DNA of 64,000 nt from Chelydra serpentina. Lineage: Eukaryota; Chordata; Testudines; Chelydridae. The notes under the pieces were generated by a model. It ran no database searches, was not told where the DNA came from, and saw nothing but the letters and a program-made list of their open reading frames with translations. Below are positions 34,126 through 43,539 of this stretch, piece after piece; the stretch's first letter is position 1; each line of letters starts with the position of its first letter. Both the position numbers and the translations under genes were made by a program. Location: the NCBI GenBank assembly GCA_037349315.1, contig JBAIAC010000008.1, positions 37,112,001-37,176,000 on the forward strand, given 5' to 3'.

Positions 34126-34719
34126 CTCCTGTGCATCTCTGATGTTTCACACAGCTCTATCTTGTGTTACTTAAGGCATCCTCTGTTATTCATGCCATCA
34201 CTAGTCCAGCCTTCACTGATCTAATTGTCTATCAAATTATACACAGTCAGTTAGAGAAGACAATAAATTAGCCATCTGATCTATTGAGGTGCTGAACACT
34301 TCTTGGAATCTGCTGAGGAACTTTAACTTCCAGGGAAACTACTGAGAGCTGAGGATATGCTCCTAGGAAGTGCTTAGTCCCTTGCAAGATCAGGCCCTTC
34401 TATAAGAAACCTTTCTGCAAAATCCCAATACAATTTGACAATAAATTAATATTAAAGTTGGGTTTTAGTAATTTATTTCCTAGTCAGGAAAATCAGAACC
34501 ATTAAGTGCTACTTTAATATGCTGCCAAGTATTAATTGCTCAAACATCAGTGCACAGAGTCTGACCATATATTGTGTCATCAGCATTCATTCCCACTGCA
34601 GTAAACTGAAGGGAAAAAACAGAAGCTAGGAAAGGAGACAAATGGAACAGAAGAACAATGAGATGAATAAATATGTGCTGCAGATGCTACTGGGCCCTGA
34701 TTCTCTTTTCACTTATAAC
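34126..34719. other. Non-genic; worn palindromic repeat near 34288-34400
   Basis: The segment with 'GGTGCTGAACACTTC...GGAAGTGCTTAGTCCCTTGCAAGATCAGGCCC' resembles the fold-back family at 8-125. The rest is unassigned. The last eight bases (CTTATAAC) are the left target duplication of the next element. Confidence 0.4.
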
Positions 34720-35470
34720 TAGAGCTGGGTGAAATATTTTGCATGAATAGTTTATTTGCCAAAAAAATGCAGTTTGGTCAACCCAGAGCTAGTCATGAAT
34801 GTGCCAGATAGTCATGGAGAAAGCTGTTTTGCCTGATGAGGAGAAAGGCTTTGAACTTGGGTTCCGTTCATTGGTGTCCTAGCTACAGAGCTATAAGGAA
34901 GCCTGGGGAGTTATTGCTTAGTCTCTCTTGCTGAAGTTGTTTCACTTTGTATAAAATACTTGAATAGTCACTGAGGGAGAGAGAGCTTGGTGGATAGGGC
35001 ACACACCTGGGATGTGGCAGACCAAGGGTCCAGTCTGTGATCCAATGAATATTTAATTACCTTCACAAAGTGAAACAGCTTTAACAGGAGAGAGATGCCC
35101 TGGACTGTCTTATAGCCCAGGGCTTAAGGTGCACTCCTGCTATGGGGGAGACCACAGTCCAAATCCCTTGTCCATATCAGAGAGAAGAGAGAACTGAACC
35201 CAGGCTCCCCACAACCCAGGTGAGTGCCCTACTACTGGGTTATCGGGGGAGGTGGTGTCTCCTCCTCCAAACATTTTCTGAATCTAGACCTTTGAAAATG
35301 CAGAGAACGAAATGTTTCGGGTTGAATTACATATTTTGCTTGATTTGAAATGGACTTTTTTGATTCAGTGATGGATTTTAGAATTTAAATTCACCCCAAA
35401 CTGACTTTTTTTTAATTATTATTCAGAACTGCCAGTGAACCAAAAAAAATCCATTATTCACTCAGTTCTA
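34720..35470. mobile_element. 751-bp hAT-type non-autonomous element with tRNA-like arms
   Basis: The ends TAGAGCTGGGTGAAA (left) and, on the reverse strand, TAGAACTGAGTGAAT (right) are hAT-type inverted repeats. Flanks CTTATAAC (34712-34719) and CTTACACC (35471-35478) match at 6 of 8 bases, an old 8-bp TSD. The interior holds fold-backs: GTTTCACTTTGT near 34939 against ACAAAGTGAAAC near 35065, and tRNA-like units in both orientations. There is no coding capacity. Confidence 0.65.
34983..35250. repeat. tRNA-like units in direct and inverted orientation
   Basis: Unit 1 (34983-35045, plus): AGCTTGGTGGATAGGGCA, CACCTGGGATGTGGCAGACC, GGGTCCAGTCTGTGATCC. Unit 2 (35112-35173, plus): TAGCCCAGGGCTTAAGGTGCA...GGGGGAGACCACAG...CAAATCCC. 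Unit 3 (35250-35193, minus): TAACCCAGTAGTAGGGCACTCACCTGGGTTGTGGGGAGCCTGGGTTCAG. All three share the order 'A-box-like, CACCTGGGATGTGG, B-box-like'. They are presumably tRNA-derived modules carried by the hAT-type element. Confidence 0.55.
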
Positions 35471-35478
35471 CTTACACC

Positions 35479-36689
35479 CGAATTTCACTGAAGCAACTCA
35501 ATTACCTTTAGTGGCATTACTCTTTAGTTTACAAGAACTTAAGTGAAAGGAGAATCCAGGCCTCTGCAGTCCCCAATGAATCTCTATCCCAACATCTGAA
35601 ATGGGGATCAGCAATGACACATACGCGCTAATGCTGTGCATATGTGGGACATGGATGATTGGTTTTAACTTTGCTATCTTGCCAGCAGTCATATATTTAG
35701 GTGGAAGTGGCAGGTTAAGGAAAATCATCTATAGATGTTGCCTAGAGAGAATCTGTAACTTAACTTACAGCACAGATATTCATGTGCTCAGTGTTTTCAT
35801 GTGTAACATTTGCTATAAGTTCTTTAGTGTTTTTTACCTCAACAGCAGCTCTTTATCATTCACTCTTTTTTGCTTAGCTGAGGAGAGGGATTGAGGATCA
35901 ATAAACTCTTGGTTATCTCAGATTGTCAAGGGGCCGTTATATCACTAGATGTAGTGCTTGTAGATGGCATTTGAAGATGTATGCACAAGGATTGCAGATC
36001 TTGTTTCCTTTTTCAAAAATTGCCTGTAATGTTTCCGAAAGTCAGAGGCTGCTACGAATAATACAGGCACTTTTACTGATGTGTGTAACACAGCTGCTTG
36101 CTTCCTTCTCTACTGTGCTGATAAACTTGCTATGTAATTTTCTTCAGACACAACTCTGCATGCTTACCTCACTTGGAAAGCCTGGTATTCAAATTGCAAG
36201 TTTCCTCTGACTAGGATCTGACAGTAATTATGGTAATGGTTACTGTGATCACTTACGGAGGTCACAAAATTGGGTGACAGGAATTTCAAAAGGATTGAAA
36301 GACCAGTGATGGCTAGGCCTCTAAATAACAGAACAAATTAGATGTGAGATTGTAACTTACCCTAGGTGTCCACACAGGGGAGCAAGGGGACGTCTCACAC
36401 ATAGGACAAATGGGAGAAGAGTCTCCACAGATCTGGTATTCCCCAGAAGTAGACAGGACTTGGGTGGGCAGGAATAAGGAATGGGTAGAGCCTTGCCTTA
36501 CCTCCCACCCCCACCATCCAAAGCACTGGCTACATCAACTGACCCAGCGCAGAAGGGAAAATCATCTGCACCAGATGTAGGAGTAATACACTATATCCAC
36601 TTCCCTAGAGCAAGGGGGAATCTAGGAAACAGTTCATAACTCTGAGTCACAGTCTGGATCTTGGTCTATTTCTGAAGCAGTGTAGCAAC
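35479..36689. other. Non-genic; nothing recognisable
   Basis: An open stretch at 35601-35894 (about 97 codons) contains hydrophobic runs but no recognisable domain or splice context. I treat it as chance. The rest is AT-rich unique DNA. Confidence 0.4.
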
Positions 36690-36990
36690 ATAATTAATGG
36701 GTGGAATTCACTTCCATACGGAAATGGAATCAAATAGTTTAATGGGAGCTGGATGGATGTGTGAATTACAACAGCATAAGCAGTTAAACCGAGACCCTAG
36801 ATTAGTTCAGCATTCTAACAACCATTCTGCTTTAGGGCTTGAAGGAGATGGGAAAGAATTTCTCCTGCAGATAAAATCAGTTGCTTAAGTTCAGTCATGG
36901 TGTTTTCTGCCTTCTAAAATCAAATACAGGGCACTGCTGGGGGCAGGATATTTAGCTAGATGGACCATATGTTCCTATGTGTCAAATATA
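36690..36990 (+). repeat. Old CR1-like 3' region
   Basis: 'TAATGGGTGGAATTCACTTCCATACGG' resembles the CR1 codons for 'WNxLP', followed by a long UTR-like part. It ends 'GGCAGGATATTTAGCTAGATGGACCATATGTTCCTATG', the usual 'ctagatggaccatt...ttccta' tail. Strongly diverged. Confidence 0.55.
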
Positions 36991-38908
36991 CAAATATTTT
37001 ATTAAATGATTATGTCTGAATATATACAATGTATTCTTGTAATTTCATAAATATCCAGTATGGACTAGACTAAGGCTCCAATCCAACAAAGCATGTATAA
37101 TTAATAGGACTACTCAAGTGCTTAAAATTAAGCACAGAACTATTATAAATGCTTTGCTTAGTAGGATGCTGGTATTATTAGATTAATATTTTATTTTTTG
37201 TTTCACTTCCAAAACGCAAGGCTGAAACTATTTTTTGTTTGGTTTCTAAAACAGTTGATATGATATTGTTAAAACTGACAGTTATATGATTTGTAATTTC
37301 AACTAAATATACAAAAAATACCACTAAAATTGAGAACATTCCAGAAATCAAAAGAATTTGTCATTTCCGATAATGTAAAGAATTTGTGTCAGGCAAGAAT
37401 GCTAAACAGCAGGGTGCAAGTTTTTAAAAGGTCACTTATAATTTCAAATTAATATTTCATATTTTAAAAGGAAATTTTCCATACAGGTAGAAAGTAAAAG
37501 CGCTCTGTGTTAATATTTTCTGCCTTGAAGTTTGATATCTTCAAGACAGATTTAATAAAGTAAATAGATAAAATGGCAGCTCTCTAGCTGTATGTTTGTG
37601 GTAGCAATCATATAACTAACTCAGGAATGAGTTAGCTTTTAAAGGATTTATAAATAATATATAAGAAATCATAAATCTGGTCTAAACAAAACAATGGAAT
37701 ATCTACAGTAAACCTTTATAAGTAACTAGGAATCCTATTCACATTGTCTTACTATTTTACGACAAGGTTTCCCCAAACCCCTCATCCCTAGCCCCACCCC
37801 AGAACCCCAGCTGGAGCCCTCACCCCCTCCTATACCCCAACTCCCTGCCCCAGCCAGGAGCCCCTTCCTGCACTCTGAGCCCTGCATTTCTGGCCCCACC
37901 CTGGAGCCATCACCCCCAGTTAGAGCCCTCACCCCCTTCCGCACTCCAACCCGCTGTCCTAGCCCAGTGAAAGTGAGTGAGGATGGGGGAGCCACCGAGG
38001 GAGGGGGAATGTAATGAGTGGGGGCGGGGCCTTGGGGAAGGGGTGGGGCTGGGGTGTTTAGTTTTGTGCAACCCTAACTATAGCTCTGAGAAAGGTGTCA
38101 ACTGCTCTTATTCATCTTGATGAGGTGTGAACTCTGAATCTGATTATAATGATTTAAATGTCAGCATTCTTACCTATTTCACTGCTGATGAAACACACAC
38201 ACAAAAAGATATATGATGAAGAACTTCACGATCTAATATTTGTGGCATTTCATTTTGGAGTCCTGAAAGGGTGGAGTTTGAGAAAATACCACCCCTTATT
38301 TTGTTCCAATCTAATCCCAAGGCAGTATTGAAGTCTAAATTATACAAATGGTGAGAAATAAAAAACAAAAATATCTAGATGTTTGTTTTACAGTAAGATA
38401 TATAACCAATGAGTCAAGCAGGGTCTACACAGTTTCACAAAAGTAAGGAGGAAGAATTATAGTTCCAGAGAATACTGACTGGTTCCAATAGGCTATTTGA
38501 AATAGTAGAAACTATATATTATCCCTCCTTTCATGTCATTAATTAAAGTAAACAGGAGATTGGTTCTCAGAATATGGTCTATACAGCACAAGTCTATTCC
38601 AGGATGCCGGCAGAGTGCTCTTTTTACATATCAATCTTCAAGCAGTGATGCTTCCTGGGAATCTAAGACTAACTTAGATTTTCCAGTCTTTCTTGTGATT
38701 ACTTACCTCCCTCCCACTCAAATCAGGAACCTCTGTTCACCCTGCGTGACTGACTGCTGCATGTCTGTCTTTGCCTAGTGTTTCAGTGTATGTTCAGCTG
38801 TGTTAACCCCTCCACTTTTGTTTTCATTACACACATTTGCGGCAGGGCGGAGGTAATGGTGAAGCATTTCATATGCTTTCTATATGTAACACAGCACACG
38901 AAACTAAT
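36991..38908. other. Non-genic; palindrome at 37075 and C-rich repeat at 37765-38060
   Basis: At 37075-37180 a fold-back unit like that at 8-125 occurs (CAATCCAACAAAGCA...TAGGATGCTGG with AGTGCTTAAAATTAAGCAC in between). At 37765-38060 a C-rich stretch repeats degenerate 'GAGCCCTCACCCCC..CCCCAACTCCCTGCCCCAGCC' units, and ends in 'GGGGCGGGGCCTTGGGGAAGG'. The remainder is AT-rich and unassigned. Confidence 0.5.
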
Positions 38909-41460
38909 CATAGAATCTCAGGGTTGGAAGGGACCTCAGGAGATCATCTAGTCCAACCCCCTGCTCAAAGCAGGACCAAGCCCAACTAAATCATTCCAGC
39001 CAGGACTTTGTCAAGCCTGACCTTAAAAACCTCTAAGGAAGGAGATTCCACCACCTCCCTAGGTAACCCATTCCAGTTCTTCACCACCCTACTAGTGAAA
39101 AAGTTTTTCCTATTATCGAACCTAAACCTCCCCCTCTGCAACTTGAGACCATTACTCCTTGTTCTGTCCTCTTCTATCACTGAGAACAGTCTAGATCCAT
39201 CCTCTTTGGAACCCCCTTTCAGGTAGTTGAAAGCAGCTATCAAATCCCCCCTCATTCTTCTCTTCTGCAGGCTAAACAATCCCAGTTTCCTCAGCCTCTC
39301 CTCATAAGTTATGTGCTCCAGCCCCCTAATCATTTTTGTTGCCCTCCACTAGACTCTTTCCAATTTATCCACATCCTTCTTGTAGTGTGGGGCCCAAAAC
39401 TGGACACAGTACTCCAAATGAGGCCTCACCAGTGCCGAATAGAGGGGAATGATCACGTCCCTCGATCTGCTGGAAATGCCCCTACTTATACAACCCAAAA
39501 TGCCGTTAGCCTTCTTGGCAACAAGGGCACACTGTTGACTCATATTCAGCTTTTCATCCACCGTAACCCCTAAATCCTTTTCTGCAGAACTTCTGCTCAG
39601 CCATTCGGTCCCTAGTCTGTAGCAGTGCATGGGATTCTTCCGTCCTAAGTACAGGACTCTGCACTTGTCCTTGTTGAACCTCATCAGATTTCTTTTGGCC
39701 CAATCCTCTAATTTGTCTAGGTCCCTCTGTATCCTATCCCTACCCTCCAGCGTATCAACCACTCCTCCCAGTTTAGTGTCATCTGCAAACTTGCTAAGGG
39801 TGCAGTCCACATCATCCTCCAGATTGTTGATGAAGATATTGAACAAAACCGGCCCCAGCACCGACCCTTGGGGCACTCCACTTGATACCGGCTGCGAACT
39901 AGACATGGAACCATTGATCACTACCCGTTGAGCTTGATGATCTATCCAGTTTTCTATCCACCTTACCGTCCATTCATCCAGCCCATACTTCTTTAACTTG
40001 CTGGCAAGAATACTGTGGGAGACTATCAAAAGCTTTGCTAAAGTCAAGAAATAGCACATCCACTGCTCTCCCCTTATCCACAGAGCCAGTTATCTCATCA
40101 TAGAAGGCAATTAGGTTAGTCAAGCATGACTTGCCCTTGGTGAATCCATGCTGACTGTTCCTGGTCACTTTCCTCTCCTTTAAGTGGTTCAGAATTGATT
40201 CCTTGAGGACCTGTTCCATGATTTTTCCAGGGACTGAGGTGAGACTGACTGGCCTGTAGTTCCTCGGATCTTCCTTCTACCCTTTTTTAAAGATGGGCAC
40301 TACATTAGCTTTTTTCCAGTTATCTGGGACCTCCCCCGATTGCCATGATTTGTCAAAGATAATGGCCAATGGCTCTGCAATCACATCGGCCAACTCCTTT
40401 AGCACCCTCAGATGCAGTGCATCCGACCCCATGGACTTGTGCTCTTCCATCTTTTCTAAATAGTCCCGAACTACTTCTTTCTCCACAGAGGGCTGGTCAC
40501 CTCCTCCCCATACCGTGCTGCGAAGTGCAGCCGTCTGGGAGCTGACCTTGTCTGTGAAGACAGAGGCAAAAAAAGCATTGAGTTCACTAGCTTTCTCCAC
40601 ATCCTCTGTCACTAGGTTCCCTCCCTCATTCAGCAAGGGGCCCACACTTTCCTTGACTTTCTTCTTGTTGCTAACGTACCCGAAGAAACCCTTCTTGTTA
40701 CTCCTAACATCTCCGGCTAGCTGCAACTCCAAGTGTGATTTGGCCTTAATTTCACTCCTGCATGCCTGAGCAATATTATTATACTCCTCCCTGGTCATTT
40801 GTCCAATCTTCCACTTCTTGTAAGCTTTTTTGTGTTTAAGACGAGCAAGGATTTCACTGTTGAGCCAAGCTGGTTGCCTGCCATATTTACTTTTCTTTCT
40901 ACACATCGGGATGGTTTGTTCCTGCAACCTCAATAAGGATTCTTTAAAATACAGCCAGCTTTCGTCGACTCCTTTCCCCCTCATGTTATTCTCCCAGGGG
41001 ACCTTGCCCATCAGTTCCCTGAGGGAGTCAAAGTCTGCTTTTCTGAAGTCCAGGCTCTGTATTCTACTGCTCTCCTTTCTTCCTTGTGTCAGGATCCTGA
41101 ACTCGACCATCTCATGGTCACTGCCTCCCAGGTTCCCATCCACTATTGCTTCCTCTACTATTTCTTCCCTGTTTGTGAGCAGCAGGTCAAGAAGAGCTTT
41201 TCCCCTAGTTGGTTCCTCCAGCACTTGCACCAGGAAATTGTCCCCTACACTTTCCGAAAACTTCCTGGATTGTCTGTGCACCGCTGTATTGCTCTCCCAG
41301 CAGATATCGGGGTGATTAAAGTCACCCATGAGAACCAGGGCCTGTGATCTAGTAACTTCTGTTAGTTGCTGGAAGAAAGCCTCGTCCACCTCATCCCCCT
41401 GGTCTGGTGGTCTGTAGCAGACTCCCACCACGACATTACCCTTGTTGCTCACACTTCTAA
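38909..41460 (-). mobile_element. Relatively young CR1 LINE, 5'-truncated (about 2.55 kb)
   Basis: On minus the element runs from inside the endonuclease domain (about 41457) through RT to a CR1 3' end (AATCATAGAATCTCAGGG on plus at 38908). The coding part is nearly continuous (see the pseudogene entry). The catalytic FADD box is intact and only three disabling changes are evident, so this is the youngest LINE in the window. Upstream of 41460 the CR1 pattern stops abruptly, as in truncated reverse transcription. I found no convincing TSD. Confidence 0.93.
38986..41452 (-). pseudogene. CR1 ORF2 (endonuclease end, RT, C-terminus), three lesions
   Basis: Frame 41452-40277 holds the endonuclease C-terminal part ('YRPPDQ', 'MGDFNHPDICW', 'GGSDHEMVEF') and a linker up to 'ANVVPIFKKG'. 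A TAG at 40279-40277 interrupts it, and the same frame resumes as '[14 protein letters not shown]' to '[11 protein letters not shown]'. About two bases are missing near 40030-40015, after which '[12 protein letters not shown]', '[17 protein letters not shown]' and '[10 protein letters not shown]' follow in the frame ending at 39349. There CAG appears changed to TAG ('ERV*WRATKMI'), and the rest runs 39333-38986 ('[17 protein letters not shown]', '[10 protein letters not shown]'). Catalytic aspartates are present, but no full protein can be made. Confidence 0.9.
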
Positions 41461-42525
41461 ATGTAATGCAAGACTGAGATGCACGCAGGCCTCAGCAACA
41501 CTAACTCACCCAAATGCGTCCTAATTAAGCATGGTTACTGTTCCCATTAAGAAGCAGTCATTGCCAATAAGTATCATTGGGCTTAAATGTGTCTGCTTGA
41601 GAGACATCCTGAGTTAAGCAGATTTCCTAATAAAATGCATCTTGATTAAAGGGCGCATCTAATACTAGACATTTGTTTATAACAGGTCACTGACTTAATT
41701 ACAATATCTTTCTATATTTCCACTGAGTTAGAACCTTGAAATTTGGTATACACAGAATATGTCTACTGTACTGATACTATATTGGCATAGTTAGGGCACA
41801 GTAGCTATGCTGGCATAACCCCATAGAAGAAAGTCTGCACTGATGGAACGGCTTTTTCTGTCACTTTAGGAACACGATGTCCTCAAATGACACTATCCAG
41901 GTGGACAGAAGCATTCTTCTATCAACCTAGCTACATCTACACTGGGGGTTAGTTCACTGTACTGACGGTGCTCAGAACTGTAGTATTTTCATTCCAGATT
42001 TAAAATTCTGACATTTCAAGTGGATGCCATAATGTTTTATTGGTTTTAATCCATTCAAATATCTTTGTATGGGAATTAGGGAGCATGAGAGCTCCTGTTT
42101 GAAGATGAGAAGTTGACCAGAGGCCACCTGTTACCAGATTCTAGATAAGGAAATTGCTAAAAGACACGTTAGTGTGCTGCAGGTGCCATGATTGCCCAAA
42201 GGGTGTAATGCTCTTACTTAGTGCTAAATATTGCTGCAGCATGTATATTAAATGTGCCAAATAAGACAATTGTTTCATTCAGTTTTTTAGGCTATAGCAA
42301 ATAGTATGACAATAAAATCCCATGAAAGAGGCAGATTCATGAGCAATAGTCTTGAAAAACTATGGGAGTGATAACCCTCCTATATTTTGCAATAATCAGT
42401 ATATATCACAACTGTCTGTTTCTAGTAGCTATTTTCAACACTTTTTGGCTATCTTCTCTCTATGATATGGAGCTGGTACTTTGGATAATGCTGGATGAGA
42501 AGAAAAGGAGAACAATTAATTATGG
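41461..42525. other. Non-genic with a worn MITE
   Basis: Apart from the MITE at 41756-41985 I see only unassigned AT-rich sequence. The last eight bases (AATTATGG) are the target duplication of the next hAT MITE. Confidence 0.45.
41756..41985. repeat. Worn 'GTCTAC' MITE
   Basis: 'AATATGTCTACTGTACTG', 'TTGGCATAGTTAGGGCACAGTAGCTATGCTGGCATAACCCC', 'CATTCTTCTATCAACCTAGCTACATCTACACTGGGGGTTAG' (in outline) follow the layout of a turtle MITE with internal 'TATGCCGACCTAACCCC/TAGTGTAGAC' motifs. No TSD; borders approximate. Confidence 0.4.
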
Positions 42526-42688
42526 CAGCGGTGTCCAATAGAAATTCAATGCTAGTCACACTGCTAGCCACACTTGTGGTTTTGAATTTTTCTTATTAGC
42601 CACATTATAAAAGAGCCACATGCATTAGCCACAATTCAATAGCCTATTAGCCACATGTGGCTAGTGGCGAACATATAAGATACCGCTG
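42526..42688. mobile_element. hAT MITE with perfect 8-bp TSD (163 bp)
   Basis: The ends CAGCGGTGTCCAATAG and, in reverse, CAGCGGTATCTTATATG form the inverted repeats. The flanks AATTATGG at 42518-42525 and 42689-42696 are identical. The interior repeats 'TTAGCCACA' and 'GCCACATGTGGC', and is non-coding. The perfect TSD and 8-bp length are diagnostic for hAT transposition. Confidence 0.9.
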
Positions 42689-42696
42689 AATTATGG

Positions 42697-43124
42697 GAAA
42701 GATGAGATGGGAATGCGAGAGAGGGCAGCAGTTATAATTTTTTTCTTTTATCTTTTTTTTTTTAACAGTTAGATAGTCTGGGCTTTAATCACCTCCCAAC
42801 TTGAGTCAGAGGTTTTTGTGTGTGGATTTTGTGTGAAGAGGGGGGGAGTGAGCTTAGCACTGAAGAGGAATGGTTAAGTAAGGAAATGAAGAAGAGTTGA
42901 ACTGAAGTGAGAGAGAGAAAGCGGGGGGATACAATAGACGAAGTAAAAAAAACAAAAAAGAAGAGGAAGGAAAGAACAAAATAATAAAACACTGCACCCA
43001 GTCTGAGCCTTTGAACTAAATCCAATTTATAATTTATTTTCTTGTGGAAATTGGGGGTGCTGAAAGGGATAGAATCCTTACCTCATAACCTGTAAGGTGC
43101 ACCCACACAACTACCTTCTACAGG
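42697..43124. other. Non-genic; poly-T and purine-rich patches
   Basis: T-rich tract near 42740-42765 and A/G-rich patch 42840-42985; no gene. The last eight bases (TCTACAGG) are the left TSD of the next element. Confidence 0.5.
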
Positions 43125-43531
43125 CAGGGCTGGCGCGCCCACTAGGCGACCCTAGGTGGTCACCTAGGGCAACAAGATTTGGGGGAGGGGGGTGGCTGCC
43201 CCTTGTCTCCCCACTGAGCTACTGAGCGGGGAGGCAAGGGGCGGCTTTCCGGGGGGAGACAAGGGGCAGCTTGCCACGGCTGCCCCGCCACCCTGCTGCT
43301 CAGCGGCCGAGGGGGGAGCCGGAGGGCAGCCGCCACGAGCCATCCCGCCCCCCCCCCCGCTCAGCTCCCGCAGCCCGCGGGTGGTGGTGGTGGTTGGGGG
43401 GGATGAGCGCCCATGGCCGGGGGGAAGGCTGAGCTCCCGCGGGCGGGGGAGCTGGCTGGGGACGGGGGGCGGCACAGGGCTGGTGCAAGGAAGTTTCGCC
43501 TAGGGTGCGAAACTTCCTTGCACCGGCCCTG
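43125..43531. mobile_element. GC-rich hAT MITE with perfect 8-bp TSD (407 bp)
   Basis: The left end CAGGGCTGGCGCGCCC and the right end (reverse CAGGGCCGGTGCAAGG) are hAT-type termini. TCTACAGG flanks it on both sides (43117-43124 and 43532-43539), a perfect TSD. Near the right end a small hairpin GGAAGTTTCGC...GCGAAACTTCC lies just inside the terminus. The interior is very GC-rich with C and G runs, unlike its AT-rich surroundings, and explains the long but meaningless open frames on both strands here. Confidence 0.9.
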
Positions 43532-43539
43532 TCTACAGG

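Noticed and set aside
35601..35894. Small membrane protein
   Set aside because: Hydrophobic runs occur by chance in T-rich DNA; no promoter, splice or homology signal.
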